Assembly (NCBI GenBank): GCA_002007465.1
Contig: LNAC01000102.1
Location: 2,759,386-2,823,385, forward strand
Source: Ailurus styani
Lineage: Eukaryota; Chordata; Mammalia; Carnivora; Ailuridae
Direction of reading: 5' to 3'
Length of the DNA: 64,000 nt
Shown here: positions 10,320-20,368 of the stretch, in pieces
Position numbering within the stretch: position 1 is the stretch's first letter
Layout of the letters: every line of letters begins with the position of its first letter
Notes under the pieces: generated by a model
What the model was told of the DNA's origin: nothing
The model's input: the letters and a program-made list of their open reading frames with translations, nothing else
Database searches by the model: none
Program-made: the position numbers and the translations under genes

Positions 10320-12227
10320 AAAATGAAGGCAAGTACATTTTGAGTGTGGAGCATAAGCTCTATAAAAATGGAGTTATCTTTTATTTTATAATTTATCATA
10401 TAAATGCTTCTAAGAATCATTTAAAGAGACACAGCTTCTGTCTTTATACATTTATATACCATTATCATTTTTATGTTTTTAAATGTGAACTGTTTTTGTA
10501 GATACAACCATACATCTTTGAATACTTTCTGCCTAAAACATGTTAGCAATGAGAATTATACCTTCCCAAACAAAAATAAGCCAGAATTATGTACTAGAGC
10601 CATAGACACCAATAAGTCTTGGATAAGAAATGTGGCCCCATCTTAATATAAGCTTTACTGATTGAATTATTCGAAACACTGTTTTTATGAAACCCAGGCC
10701 TTAGGTTCGAATCTTGGGTGACCCAATTAATTTTCTTTTTTTAAAAAGTTACAGATTTTAGTCTTACTTTAGGCCAAATATAAGTTATCATTGGCAAATA
10801 GAATTGAGTAAAATCATACAGTAGAATTGGTAAAAATCTACCAGTAATTTATAGAGGTATAGAATCTGAATATTGAAATGACGTTCTGAAGTCATCTGAC
10901 TCAATCTCTTACTCCTCTAGAAATGTCTTAATGTCCTTGGTTAATGCTTACCTGGGGTTTCATTAACTCTTCTATAATGGGCTGGTCACTTCTCATGAGA
11001 AGCATGCCTGATATTGAGATGTTACAGCCATTCGGAACTCTTACTGATATTGAACCTATTGGTGTGTTTCATAAACATGTCGTTATGACTTCGACTCCTC
11101 CAGAATTTTCTCCCTCATTTACATGAATGCCCTACAAGTATTTAGATAATTCATGTGCTTTCTGATGGATTTCTCTTCTTATCACTAAGTCTCTCAACCC
11201 ATTGCTTGAATGATATAGCTCAAGACATTTTACCATTTAGCTCACGTTCCCCTATAACACATGAGAATTTATTAATACATATCTTTAGACGATGGGCCAA
11301 AAGCGATCACCATGTTCTACATGTGCTCTGGCCAGCAGAGCCTACTGTCACTTCCTATGATCTAACTATATGCTGCCATCATCATATCCTGAATATGCAC
11401 TTTCATTTGGCAGTTATCATTTGATTTATTCATAGAAAACCCAAAGACTGTGTTATGCTTTTTCTAAATAATAAAATTTGTTTGATTGACCATATTTGTG
11501 TGTGTGCATGTGTGTGTGTGTTTGATCCTACTGTCGGAAAGCTGTAAGTTTAATTGTAAATGCCTGTGTTTGGCACATTTACTGGCTTCTTTTGCTTAAT
11601 TTTTATTTTTCATTCATTTCACACATGTGTCCTTTAAGAAAACATATTCACTAAGAGAAAAGTAACTTATGTAATTTGGCAGTGCTTTAGAGGTAATTGG
11701 TTCATCAACTTGAATTGGCTTATTCATAAACGAATTGTCTATGGCTAGAAACTAATTCATTCAAATGATCAATGAACTAATTAATCAATTATTCAACTCA
11801 ATTATAATTTTTGAGTGACCACTGTGATGAAGGCATTTAGTATAAAGAAGAAAGAGATAAGATTTCTCCTTAGAGCGGTTCCTCCAGAGAGCTTATAAAC
11901 AATTGGGCAGAAAAGAAATACAAGCACAAAGTGATAGTAAAATGTGAAGGGATATCCATCCATCCCTCCATTTATCAGTTATACTCTGGGACAGATAAAG
12001 GCCTACTAGAAATATTCTTACTATCTTCTCATGTATCTTGGAATTTTGTTCATTAATGTTAATTTTTTTTTCTAATTTTCTAGTGTGGAGACTATTCTCC
12101 TTGATAAACAAATTAAAAGCAAAATGCAAATTGAATAATACTGATTTCGTTTTCCAGAGTTTCCAAGTGTTTTAATATTTTCTTTCTATCTTTCTTTTAT
12201 TGATTTCTAGATTTATTTCACTGTGGT
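10320..12227. other. Unassigned AT-rich stretch
   Basis: No gene recognised. It contains a TG run at 11496-11523. Frames at 10944-11126, 11155-11424 (+) and 11893-12129 (-) have no motif I recognise. A weak MIR-like phrase near 11800-11890 is not called. Confidence 0.4.
11496..11523 (+). repeat. TG microsatellite, interrupted
   Basis: Alternating TG with one CA interruption (TGTGTGTGTGCATGTGTGTG). Confidence 0.9.
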
Positions 12228-12244
12228 AAGAAAACACATGTTTT

Positions 12245-12450
12245 GGGGTGCCTGGGTGGCTCAGTGGGTTAAAGCCTCTGCTTTCAGCTCAGGTCATGAT
12301 CTCAGGGTCCTGGGATCGAGGCCCACATCAGGCTCCCTGCTCGGCGGGGAGCCTGCTTCCCCCTCTCTCTCTGCCTGTCTCTCTGCCTTCTTGTGATCTC
12401 TCTCCCTCTGTGAAATAAATAAATAAAATCTTTAAAAAAAAAAGAAAAAA
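12245..12450 (+). mobile_element. CanSINE with perfect 17-bp target duplication
   Basis: Full-length element, tail type GTGAAATAAATAAATAAAATC. Flanked by AAGAAAACACATGTTTT at 12228-12244 and 12451-12467. Confidence 0.97.
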
Positions 12451-12467
12451 AAGAAAACACATGTTTT

Positions 12468-13049
12468 ATATAATGTTGAAAGTTTCTAGTTTTACTTAGT
12501 AGGTGGAATAGGGAAAATACAACTACTTTATCATTTCAAAAGTAGGAATCCTGGTGGTAGTTTCCTATATAACATCTCTTTTCTCCTCCTTACTAGCATA
12601 ACATCACTTTTGTTTGGGGATGCAATGTGCCAAGTTAAAAATACTTACCTCCCTAGACTCCTGTGCCTTTAGGGATCAAGTTTTGGCCCATAAAAAAACA
12701 GCTAAAGTCTACTGGCTAAGATGTCTAGAAAAGTTATTGTTCTTCTAATAAAAGGGACACCTTCACCTTTCTTCCCTTCTTTCTGACTAACATGTATATA
12801 TGATGCCTGGAAGTACAAAAGCTATCTTGTGCCCAAGAGAACAAATACCACCCACTAAGACTGGCAGAGAAAGAAGCCAAACAAAACAAATTCTTCATCA
12901 ACTCCTTGAGCAAATGTACCATCCTTAAGGTTTTCACTGAAGGAGGGTTTATTATGGGAAAAAAATCCTATAGGTTTAAGCTATGCTAGTTGACTCTTTG
13001 TTATGTGCACTACACATAACCTTAGCAAGTTATTCATCCTGCTTTTTTC
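12468..13049. other. Unassigned stretch
   Basis: No gene or repeat recognised; the minus frame at 12734-12937 shows no known motif. Confidence 0.4.
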
Positions 13050-13345
13050 CACCCAATTTGGAATCAAGCTATCTTTTACTTCACCTTCAAAATCCAACTC
13101 AATGCAAGTTCTACTAGGATGACTTCCATGGTCCTACCCTAAAACAGTATTTGGTATTTGGTATGAAGGCCCTATTCAGCTGCCTTCACCCCAATTACCA
13201 CCTTCTTTCATGCTTTATCTCACTACATTGTTTTTTAAATTTATGATCCTATCCTTTCTTCATTAAACAACTTCTTGAGGGCAGGCATTATGCCTTTTAT
13301 TTGGCATTCTTTGCCCCCTGCAATGCCAGGAATTTAAGCAGAGAC
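13050..13345 (+). mobile_element. L2 3' end fragment
   Basis: Old LINE L2 signature in order: CCTTCAAAATCCAACTCAATG, GATGACTTCCATGGTCCTAC, ATTACCACCTTCTTTCATGC, then CTTGAGGGCAGGCATTATGC and CCCCTGCAATGCCAGG. Confidence 0.7.
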
Positions 13346-13834
13346 CTGAAGTTGAACAAATTGACTTACACAGTAGTAAGTACAAGTAAAGCAATGATCT
13401 TGGCTTGAGCTATCTGGTTCAGTGGTCTGGCAGAATGTCACATACAAGCTCAGTCGTTGCAAATAATGGTTTTCTGGCTGGCTATTCTAGCACAGTAGAA
13501 TCAAGTTGGGGGAACCGATAAAGTAAGCACCACTTCTCACCATGTTCTTATCATAGGTCTCCCTCTGTGTTGGATGCCGTCGAGATCATTCACCAGTTGG
13601 TCCAGGGCTGGCCCAACAGAGAGGAGCCAATCACTGTTCTCCAATTACAGCCAGACTTGCCTGCACAGCAGTACCTGTGTCTCTAGCCTGGATTCCTGTA
13701 CAGAAATCTGGCCCTGGCAGTGACAGCTGGAGGGAGTAATAGGACCTTCTGCTAAATGAAGTTGGGTCAATGAATGGATGAGCTTCAAGGGTCACTTGCA
13801 AAGAGTGTAAGTTAACAACAACTCATTCAGACAG

Positions 13835-14880
13835 ATGCTTTTGTCATCTAACTCCCAAACCTACCTGCGGCCCTGCGGGGAAGCCATCTCCCGTGGGAGA
13901 GAAGTCAGTGGGGTGGGAGACCATATCCTCACTATTGTCTTTCCAGAGGCTAAGGCTTCAAGGCACAAGGCTCCTGGTTCCTTCTTCTATCAACCACCCC
14001 TGTCCACTTTCACTCTCACTCCTTGTGCTGCCATTGTTTCTGTTGCTGCTGCTTTTCCTTCTTTGTCTTCTCCTTCTTGGTCACTTCTTTTTCTTCTTTT
14101 CCAGCAGCAGCAGCAGCAGCGGCAGCGGCAGCAGCAGGAGTTAATCTCCGTTACTTTCCAAACTGAGGGCAGGTCTCACTGTGTGGAGAAACCTAAGGAG
14201 CTTCTTTCTTTTTCTAGAATTCCTCATTGGGTCAGGCCTCTCAAACTCTGCTGATTTTTCCTCTTCCTTCTCCTCTTCCTCATCAGGTATCAGAGAATAT
14301 TTAGTTCCTCATGGTTGCATAAAACAATCCTTTGCAAAGTGGTCTTTATGGCCACACTGCTTACAAGTGGTGTACAGGACAGCCTTCGGGGTGATCTGCC
14401 CAGTGTAATCATGGAAGGAGTGCCTCTGCTTCTCTTCTTATTCAGTGATAATGTTGCTGGGTCCTAGTCTTTCTCAGCCCTTTGGTTGACAACTCTTAAG
14501 GAGAGGGATACATTTATCCGATCATTTTTCACCTGTCAACCAATAAACTTCTCCCCGACCTTTTCTCTGACATCTACTCCATGCAACAGGATGACATGTG
14601 AGTTCGAAGAACCAGACCTTGCTTCCAACAGCTGGGATTTTGATAAAACTTTCGTAGTCTGTCATAGTAACAACCTCTGGTTGGAAAACAGTGTAGACAG
14701 CTGGCAAGTGGTGCATGGCAAGACCTCCATGGTCTTGGGTTTTCCTGAATTAATCCTTAATGTTCCATGGCTCCTCCATTTCTCTTCTGCTAAAGGTACT
14801 TCAAGTGTCTCTGTGTCAGTTCTTGGTCTCCTGGCCACAGCATTGTGTGAAACACCAAGACCCAGGCCTTATTTGGCACT
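13835..14880 (-). pseudogene. ZCCHC17: Processed pseudogene of ZCCHC17 (S1-domain, CCHC zinc-knuckle protein)
   Basis: Intronless decayed copy of ZCCHC17, a nucleolar/ribosomal and splicing-associated RNA-binding protein with an N-terminal S1 domain, one CCHC knuckle and a lysine-rich tail. On the minus strand the codon equivalent to the start is ATT (14752-14754), followed by NSGKPKTME. The S1 start (LPAVYTVFQPEVVTMTDY) lies in the frame from 14716. The zinc knuckle CKQCGHKDHFAKDC lies at about 14320-14368. Just beyond it MQPG has become MQP-stop (TGA, complement 14309-14311), then KYSLIPDEEEEKEEEKS continues. The end reads HKE with a stop at complement 14016-14018, as in the parent. Lesions: lost start, a small duplication after the internal ATG, frameshifts inside S1, at least one in-frame stop and a CTG-rich expansion. 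No poly(A) tail or target duplication is evident, so the ends are approximate. The plus-strand frames here are antisense artefacts. Confidence 0.9.
14102..14138 (+). repeat. CAG trinucleotide tract inside the ZCCHC17 pseudogene
   Basis: CAG repeated with two CGG interruptions. On the pseudogene's coding strand it is CTG/CCG and sits where the parent encodes its charged Ser/Asp-Lys region, so it is probably an expansion after loss of constraint. Confidence 0.85.
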
Positions 14881-14882
14881 TT

Positions 14883-14906
14883 AATTTGGCAATTTGGCAA
14901 TTTGGC
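14883..14906 (+). repeat. Three tandem copies of an 8-bp unit
   Basis: AATTTGGC repeated three times (14883-14890, 14891-14898, 14899-14906), just upstream of the pseudogene's 5' end. Confidence 0.9.
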
Positions 14907-15977
14907 AGGACTCAATAAATGTTTGTTATACAGGCAAATGAACAAAATTTTCTAAATAGCATTTGTTTCATTGCAGTTTGTTGTTGTTGTTTGCCACTAT
15001 TTTCTAGCTTTAGAGTAACTAGCTTTAGAGAATATGGCTATATTGGCATAGTTCATTTTTCTTAGCACTACTGGAAATAGCTGAGAGATTGGAAAGGAAT
15101 TATAGAGTTATATTAAATACATTTAACTAAAGCAAAACAACATCAATTCATCTATTCTTTATGAAATTGGCAATCCCACTTTCTCTGTGGTGCCAAATTT
15201 TGGATATATATGTATTTTGTATCTGAAAAGTAGTTACACTCCTAAGGATGTGGGGGATCTTCCTGTACAGATTTTTGTGATGTTTTGGCTCTCCGAAGTT
15301 CTCATGCGATGAATGGAATTGTTCTTCTGGGATCCATCTTGAAACCACTATGTACTTGCTGTTTGGCTGCCTCTGTGATGCTAGGATGCGTTTATGACCA
15401 TCCCAAACTCTCACTGATTTTGCCTGAGAAGAAATGAACTACTTTCCTTTCTGCTGGAGTCATCATCTTTTCTCTCCACTATTGGAGTCTACTTTCATCT
15501 CTCCCCTTTCTTAACTCCTGTCTGGGTCCATTTTTCAAATGACTCCAAGGGAAATCTCATATTTAGTAGCTCTGTAAGGGCAGAACCAATAGTTCTCAGT
15601 ACCAGTCTCTTATAATATCCTAAGGACAGAATGAGAGGTGTGGGAGTTTTCTGAAATGGAGCATGGAGGACTGAAGGACTCTTCAATAAGCTAATGCTTG
15701 CCTCCTATTTTCTTGATTTTTCAGATGTGGATCCTTTTGGTGTATGCATTTCTTTTAAGAGGCATGGCATATGTTCTAATATATTGAGGATCTCAGTAAA
15801 GCAAATATAGATTCATGCACTTTTTTGGACAAAGTAAAAATAAAATTGTAAATATAAGTATATATATGTATATTTAAAAACATATTTCCTACCTACAATT
15901 ATATAAAAAACAAGGAAACTGCCTTTCACTATGACATTGGGTGGATGTATATAGTGGTATATTTAAAATAAAAAAAT
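14907..15977. other. Unassigned stretch with two minus-strand open frames
   Basis: Minus frames at 15148-15414 (88 residues) and 15495-15686 (63 residues) do not overlap recognised repeats. The 88-residue frame contains KYIVVSRWIPEEQFHSSHE, which looks protein-like, but I do not recognise a family and see no splice structure or start context to support a gene. It could be a fragment of an unrecognised retrocopy. An AT-rich run lies near 15850. Confidence 0.3.
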
Positions 15978-15986
15978 GTCAGTTAG

Positions 15987-16178
15987 GGGCATCTGGGTGG
16001 CTCAGTCATTAAATGTCTGCCTTCAGCTCGGATCATGACCCCAGTGTCCTGGGATCGAGCCCCTCATCGGGCTCTCTGCTTGGCAGGAAGCCTGCTTCTC
16101 CCTCTTCCACTCCTCCTGCTTGTGTTCCCTTTCTCACCTTGTCTCTCTCTGTCAAAGAAATAAATTAAAAAAAAAAAA
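15987..16178 (+). mobile_element. CanSINE (older type)
   Basis: Head GGGGCATCTGGGTGGCTCAG, tail with CCTGCTTGTGTTCCC and poly(A). Flanked by GTCAGTTAG (15978-15986) and GTCAGCTAG (16179-16187), a short target duplication with one mismatch. Confidence 0.94.
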
Positions 16179-16187
16179 GTCAGCTAG

Positions 16188-16913
16188 ATAAACAAAATGC
16201 CATGATTATCAAAATGACATTGAGTCTGGAAATTACAAAATAAAAAAAAATGTATTATATCCTAACATGCAGAAAAAACTGTGGTGTGATGGGCAGTATA
16301 CTATACTAATGTTGGAATATTGTTTCTAGGAAAAAAAAATGATTCTGAGTATATACTTAACTTTATGAAACTCAGGTTTTTAATCTATAAAACAGAATGA
16401 ATATTTAATGTTAATAATTATTATTAATATTTAATGAGTATTTGCCTTTATCACAGAGTAATTAGAAGGATAATTAACATAATAAAAGTGAAAATGCTTT
16501 AATACCCCCAAAGTGCTACAAATGTAGGCTTTATTTAATATACTTAATAAAAATATATGCAGACAATATTATTACCAGAAAAAGCCAGAAATCAAAAAGT
16601 TTCAATTTGTTAGTTGTGGGGGAGGGTATATGCTACATGAGGGTAAATTTCTACATATTAAAGGCTTAGCTTTTTGTGTTTATTTAACAAAACATTGCAA
16701 TAGTGTTTTTTTCCAGAAGAATATCTGAAATTCAGTTATGACCCAACACACAGCTGCAGAAGATGCTTCTATATGGTTAAAAAGTTAAAAAAATATAACA
16801 GAATATTATTAGAAAAAATCAATTAGTAGCAGAAAGCTAATAATTAGCAATTCCCATCCTACTCCCTTTCCTACAAGCAAAGTCCTAATTTAGCTATTTC
16901 CTCTGGTATTTTT
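16188..16913. other. Unassigned AT-rich stretch
   Basis: Nothing recognised beyond AT-rich low complexity. Confidence 0.45.
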
Positions 16914-16930
16914 CCAAATTATATGTTTCT

Positions 16931-17123
16931 TTCTTTTTTTTTTTTTTAAGATTTTATTTACTTATTTGAGAGACAGAGAGTACTTGAGAGCATGAGCAAG
17001 GGAGAGGGACAGGGTGAGAAGCAAACTCCCCATTGAGCAGAGAGCCCTGTGGCTGTCCTGGTATCAAGACCTGAGCCTGAGCCTAAGGCAGACGCTTAAC
17101 CAACTGAGCCACCCAGGCGCCCC
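16931..17123 (-). mobile_element. CanSINE (older type) with 17-bp target duplication
   Basis: Poly(T), AAGATTTTATTTACTTATTT, ending GCCACCCAGGCGCCCC. Flanked by perfect CCAAATTATATGTTTCT at 16914-16930 and 17124-17140. CTGAGC is duplicated in the body (CTGAGCCTGAGCCTAAGG). Confidence 0.96.
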
Positions 17124-17190
17124 CCAAATTATATGTTTCTAAGAATATTTTTTGAGATGATGACTTTGAGATTCTACCATTTGACTTTCT

Positions 17191-17416
17191 TTTTTTTTTT
17201 TTTTTTAAAGATTTTATTTATTTGACACACAGAGAGAGATTACAAGTAGGCAGAGAGGCAGGCAGAGAGAGAGGAGAGAGGAGGAAGCAGGCTCCCTGCT
17301 GAGCAGAGAGCCCGATGCGGGCCTCGATTCCAGGACCCTGGGATCATGACCTGAGCCGAAAGCAGAGGCTTTAACCCACTGAGCCACCCAGGCGCCCATG
17401 AGCCACCCAGGCGCCC
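17191..17416 (-). mobile_element. CanSINE with duplicated 5' end
   Basis: Young-type element in reverse, flanked by CCATTTGACTTTCT (17177-17190 and 17417-17430). The head is doubled: TGAGCCACCCAGGCGCCC occurs at 17380-17397 and again at 17399-17416, inside the target duplication. This points to a strand-transfer event at the end of reverse transcription. The long minus frame 17214-17420 is a SINE translation. Confidence 0.96.
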
Positions 17417-17448
17417 CCATTTGACTTTCTATAATAAAAATGAAGATT

Positions 17449-17641
17449 GGGCGCCTGGGTGGCTCAGTGGGTTAAAGCCTCTGCCTTCGGCTCAGGTCAT
17501 GATCCCAGGGTCCTGGGATCGAGTCCCACATTGGGCTCTCTGCTCAGTAGGGAGCCTGCTTCCTCCTCTCTCTCTGCCTGCCTCTCTGCCTACTTGTGAT
17601 CTCTCTCTCTCTGTGTCAAATAAATAAATAAAATATTAAAA
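17449..17641 (+). mobile_element. CanSINE, head-to-head with the preceding copy
   Basis: Young-type element with near-consensus head and TGTGTCAAATAAATAAATAA tail, flanked by AAAAATGAAGATT (17436-17448 and 17642-17654). It lies 32 bases from the minus-strand copy, giving an inverted repeat of about 190 bp per arm. Confidence 0.97.
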
Positions 17642-17849
17642 AAAAATGAAGATTTAGCCTTTTAAACCTCCCCAGCACTCCTCCATTTCTCTTACCTTTT
17701 TCCCATCAGACTGAAATTAAACCAAGGATCATTGCTTTCATCAATGTTTATACAAATACAGCTCCACTAGAGTCAAAATAATGTATCATGTGGCAACCCT
17801 CACTTGTGAAGTTATTGTATTGTACAATAATTGTCCTATTTCCCACATG

Positions 17850-18690
17850 CCCAGTTTGTTGTCTCAATATTTTTAATTTATACCTTTCCCTTTGTAACTC
17901 CCCATTCGTTCCCCTTAATCTAGATTGTTTTCAGCATTTACCTCACATTGAGGTCTCTCTTCATTGTCTTCCTGATCCAATCCTATATTTTCTGAATCTT
18001 ATCTTTCTCTTTCTTGATTTACTCATGAATTTGCTGAAAAATGTTTTTCAGGACATCTCAAGAAAGTATCATGGGAGATAAACGTGTGGAAATTTGGCAC
18101 ATACGAAAATGCCTGATGTTTTTGTATCCTCCCATGTGATGAGGGTTTGGCCAGGCAGAGTTTTAGTTTGAAAAGCATTTTCCCTCAGAATTTTAGAGTA
18201 CTTGTTCCAATGTTCTTTAATATTTAGGGCTGCTTGTGAGAAATATCAGTCTTGATCCTTTGTTCATGACTTGTTTCTTTTAAATTTCTGGAGACTTTAG
18301 AATTTTCTATTTCTTACTAAAATGTTATAATGTGTGCCCTGGTTATGGATCTGTTTTTATTCTTTTTTGTTGGGTAGTGGAAGGTTTTTTTCAATTAGAA
18401 ATGTATATTATTTATTTCAGGGCAATTCAGTTGATTTCTTTCTTTAATACTCTCTTCCTTGGAATTTTCTTTATTCCTTATAAAACTGTAATTTTTTTAA
18501 TATTAAATTTTCTATATAATAACTCTAAATTTCTTAATTTTTGCACATAGTTTTCTTTGTTCTTTCTCTTTTTCTCTCTCTCTGCACATTCCATTTCATT
18601 GATACTGTCTTTCAAATTTCGATTACAATTTTTCAGCAATTATATTTTATGAAATAGAGTTATTTCTTGTTTTCTGATATTTTTCAATTC
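17850..18690 (-). mobile_element. Probable old L1 ORF1-region fragment
   Basis: The run TTTCCCTCAGAATTTTAGAG, then a segment like TGATCCTTTGTTCATGACTTG, then GGATCTGTTTTTATTC matches the order of an old mammalian L1 ORF1/5' region read in reverse. Very diverged, so boundaries and family are uncertain. Confidence 0.4.
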
Positions 18691-18695
18691 CGAAG

Positions 18696-19336
18696 TGTGG
18701 TGGGCAGATTTCTAAGATGGTCTCCAAAATTCTTGGCTTCTTATGTACACACCTTAAATAATTAACTCCTCTTGAGTTGTTATGATGGTATATTGTTTTC
18801 TTGACCATATTACTTTACATAAAAGAAAGGATTTTGCAGAAGTAATTAAGTTATTGATCACTAAACTTTGACTTAATTAAAAGGAAGATTGTAGTGGGTA
18901 GGGTTGTGATAATCAGTTAGAATCCTTCAAAGGGAGCCCATTGGTCAGCGATAGAAGAAGTCAGAGATGTGTATTCCTGCTGGTCTAGAGGCAAGTAGCA
19001 TTCAGGTTAAAAATGGGTTATGGGGACCACCTGAGTAGGAACTGTTGGGTGCTCTCTAGGAAATGAGAAGGAACTGGCTTCTCTCTTCCACTGATCTATG
19101 GCTAGCAAAAAAATCAGGGTTCTCACTCAGTCCTATAACCACAAGGAAGTGAATTCTTTCACCAAACAGTTGGCTTGGAAGAGGAGTCTGAGCTTCAAAT
19201 GAGACCCCAGACCTGGCCAACACCTGACCGCAGCCTTGCAAGACCCTGAGCAGAGCTACTGTAAGGTAATAAATTTGTGTTGTTTTAAGCTACAGGTTTG
19301 TGGTAATTTACCACACAGCAATAGAAAACTAATACA
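18696..19336 (+). mobile_element. MLT1-type LTR (ERVL-MaLR), solo
   Basis: Starts TGTGGTGGGCAGATTTCTAA (typical of MLT1D-like LTRs) and ends GCAATAGAAAACTAATACA, with GAGACCCCAGACCTGGCC and GACCCTGAGCAGAG in the expected 3' half and AATAAATTTGTGTTGTTTTA as the polyadenylation region. No internal sequence follows, so it is a solo or truncated LTR. Gag/pol genes are absent. Confidence 0.85.
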
Positions 19337-20166
19337 CACAGCAACTTGTTCTTGTTTTGTGGATGGATTATCTTTGTCACCCACCTTCCCTCCATTACTT
19401 CATTTGTTCCTTTATTATTTCAGGCTCTTTCTTGAGTTAAAAGCTCTCCTCAAATAGTGGTTATTTTTAGTCTTCCTCAATGTGAGACATTAAGAAGGGA
19501 ATCAGGTACCTGAGTGAAGCCTTGTGACAAACAAGAATCCATTTATGTAGATACAACCAGAGATGTGGAGATCTTTTCTCTATTCCTATGGAATTTCTCT
19601 GAAGAGAAATATTTGAAACTCTGGCTAAGTGCTTAAGGCCTGCCTGGCTATCAGAATTCCCCCTGTGAGATGGGCAAGGAAGTCTGAGTGTTGACAAACC
19701 TAAAAGCTATCAGTTAAGTCCTGTTTTCAGTCCTGAGTCAATTTCTACTATGACCGTAAGCGCTTTAAGTATTCGAGGAAATGCCTCAGATTCATCTTGC
19801 CTAGAGGGTAAATGTTCGGATGGCAGTGTTCTGTGTGTCTGTGTGTGGCCACTTTAAGTACTGACCTGAAACAAATCTCCTTTGCCATGTGAGGCCTCGA
19901 AGCTGCCATCCATTGTGCATTTGGCTGACCGCTGAGACCTTCTCATGTCTGAGCCATGAATCAGTTCTGTTCAACTTTGTATTCCCTTGTATACACACTT
20001 TAGATGATAGGATTGACAAAAATGGTCCATCTTTTAAAATGGGCATTCACAGAAAACATACTATTGAATGCAGTTTACTGTCCTGTGGAACTTTACCAAG
20101 ATTATTTTTATGCACATGGAGGTTTACATTGCGGAAGCATTTGAACTGTGAGGGAGGAGAGAAAAA
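19337..20166. other. Unassigned stretch
   Basis: Opposed frames at 19801-20046 (-) and 19889-20170 (+) occupy the same DNA; neither has a motif I recognise. No repeat identified. Confidence 0.4.
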
Positions 20167-20173
20167 CTGATTT

Positions 20174-20361
20174 ATTTATTTATTTATTATTTTTTAAAGA
20201 TTTTATTTATCTATTTGAGAGAGAGAGAGCACAAGTAGGGGAGAGGGAGAAGCAGGCCCCCCCTTAGCAGGGAACCTGATGTGGGGCTTGATCCCCGGAC
20301 CCCGGAATCATGACCTGAGCCCAAGGCAGACACTTAACTGACAGAGCCACCCAGGTGCCCC
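20174..20361 (-). mobile_element. CanSINE (older type)
   Basis: Tail (TTTA)n and AAAGATTTTATTTATC, head ending GCCACCCAGGTGCCCC. A short CTGATTT repeat lies on both sides (20167-20173, 20362-20368). Confidence 0.93.
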
Positions 20362-20368
20362 CTGATTT

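Noticed and set aside
10675..10725. Possible tRNA-like phrase (AGGTTCGAATCTTGG)
   Set aside because: Contains a B-box-like GGTTCGAATC but no acceptor stem, anticodon arm or A box that I could place.
11780..11890. Weak MIR/L3-like phrase
   Set aside because: Too diverged to support by eye.
13835..14254. 139-residue plus-strand frame with a Gln run
   Set aside because: Antisense to the ZCCHC17 pseudogene; the Gln run is the CAG tract.
17421..17627. Recurring frame with APGWLSGLKPLPSAQVMI, also seen at 7140, and reverse at 26268; a related frame (WVAQWVKASAFGSGHD) at 17214, 38391 and 47360
   Set aside because: Looks like a conserved small protein family but is translation of CanSINE copies.
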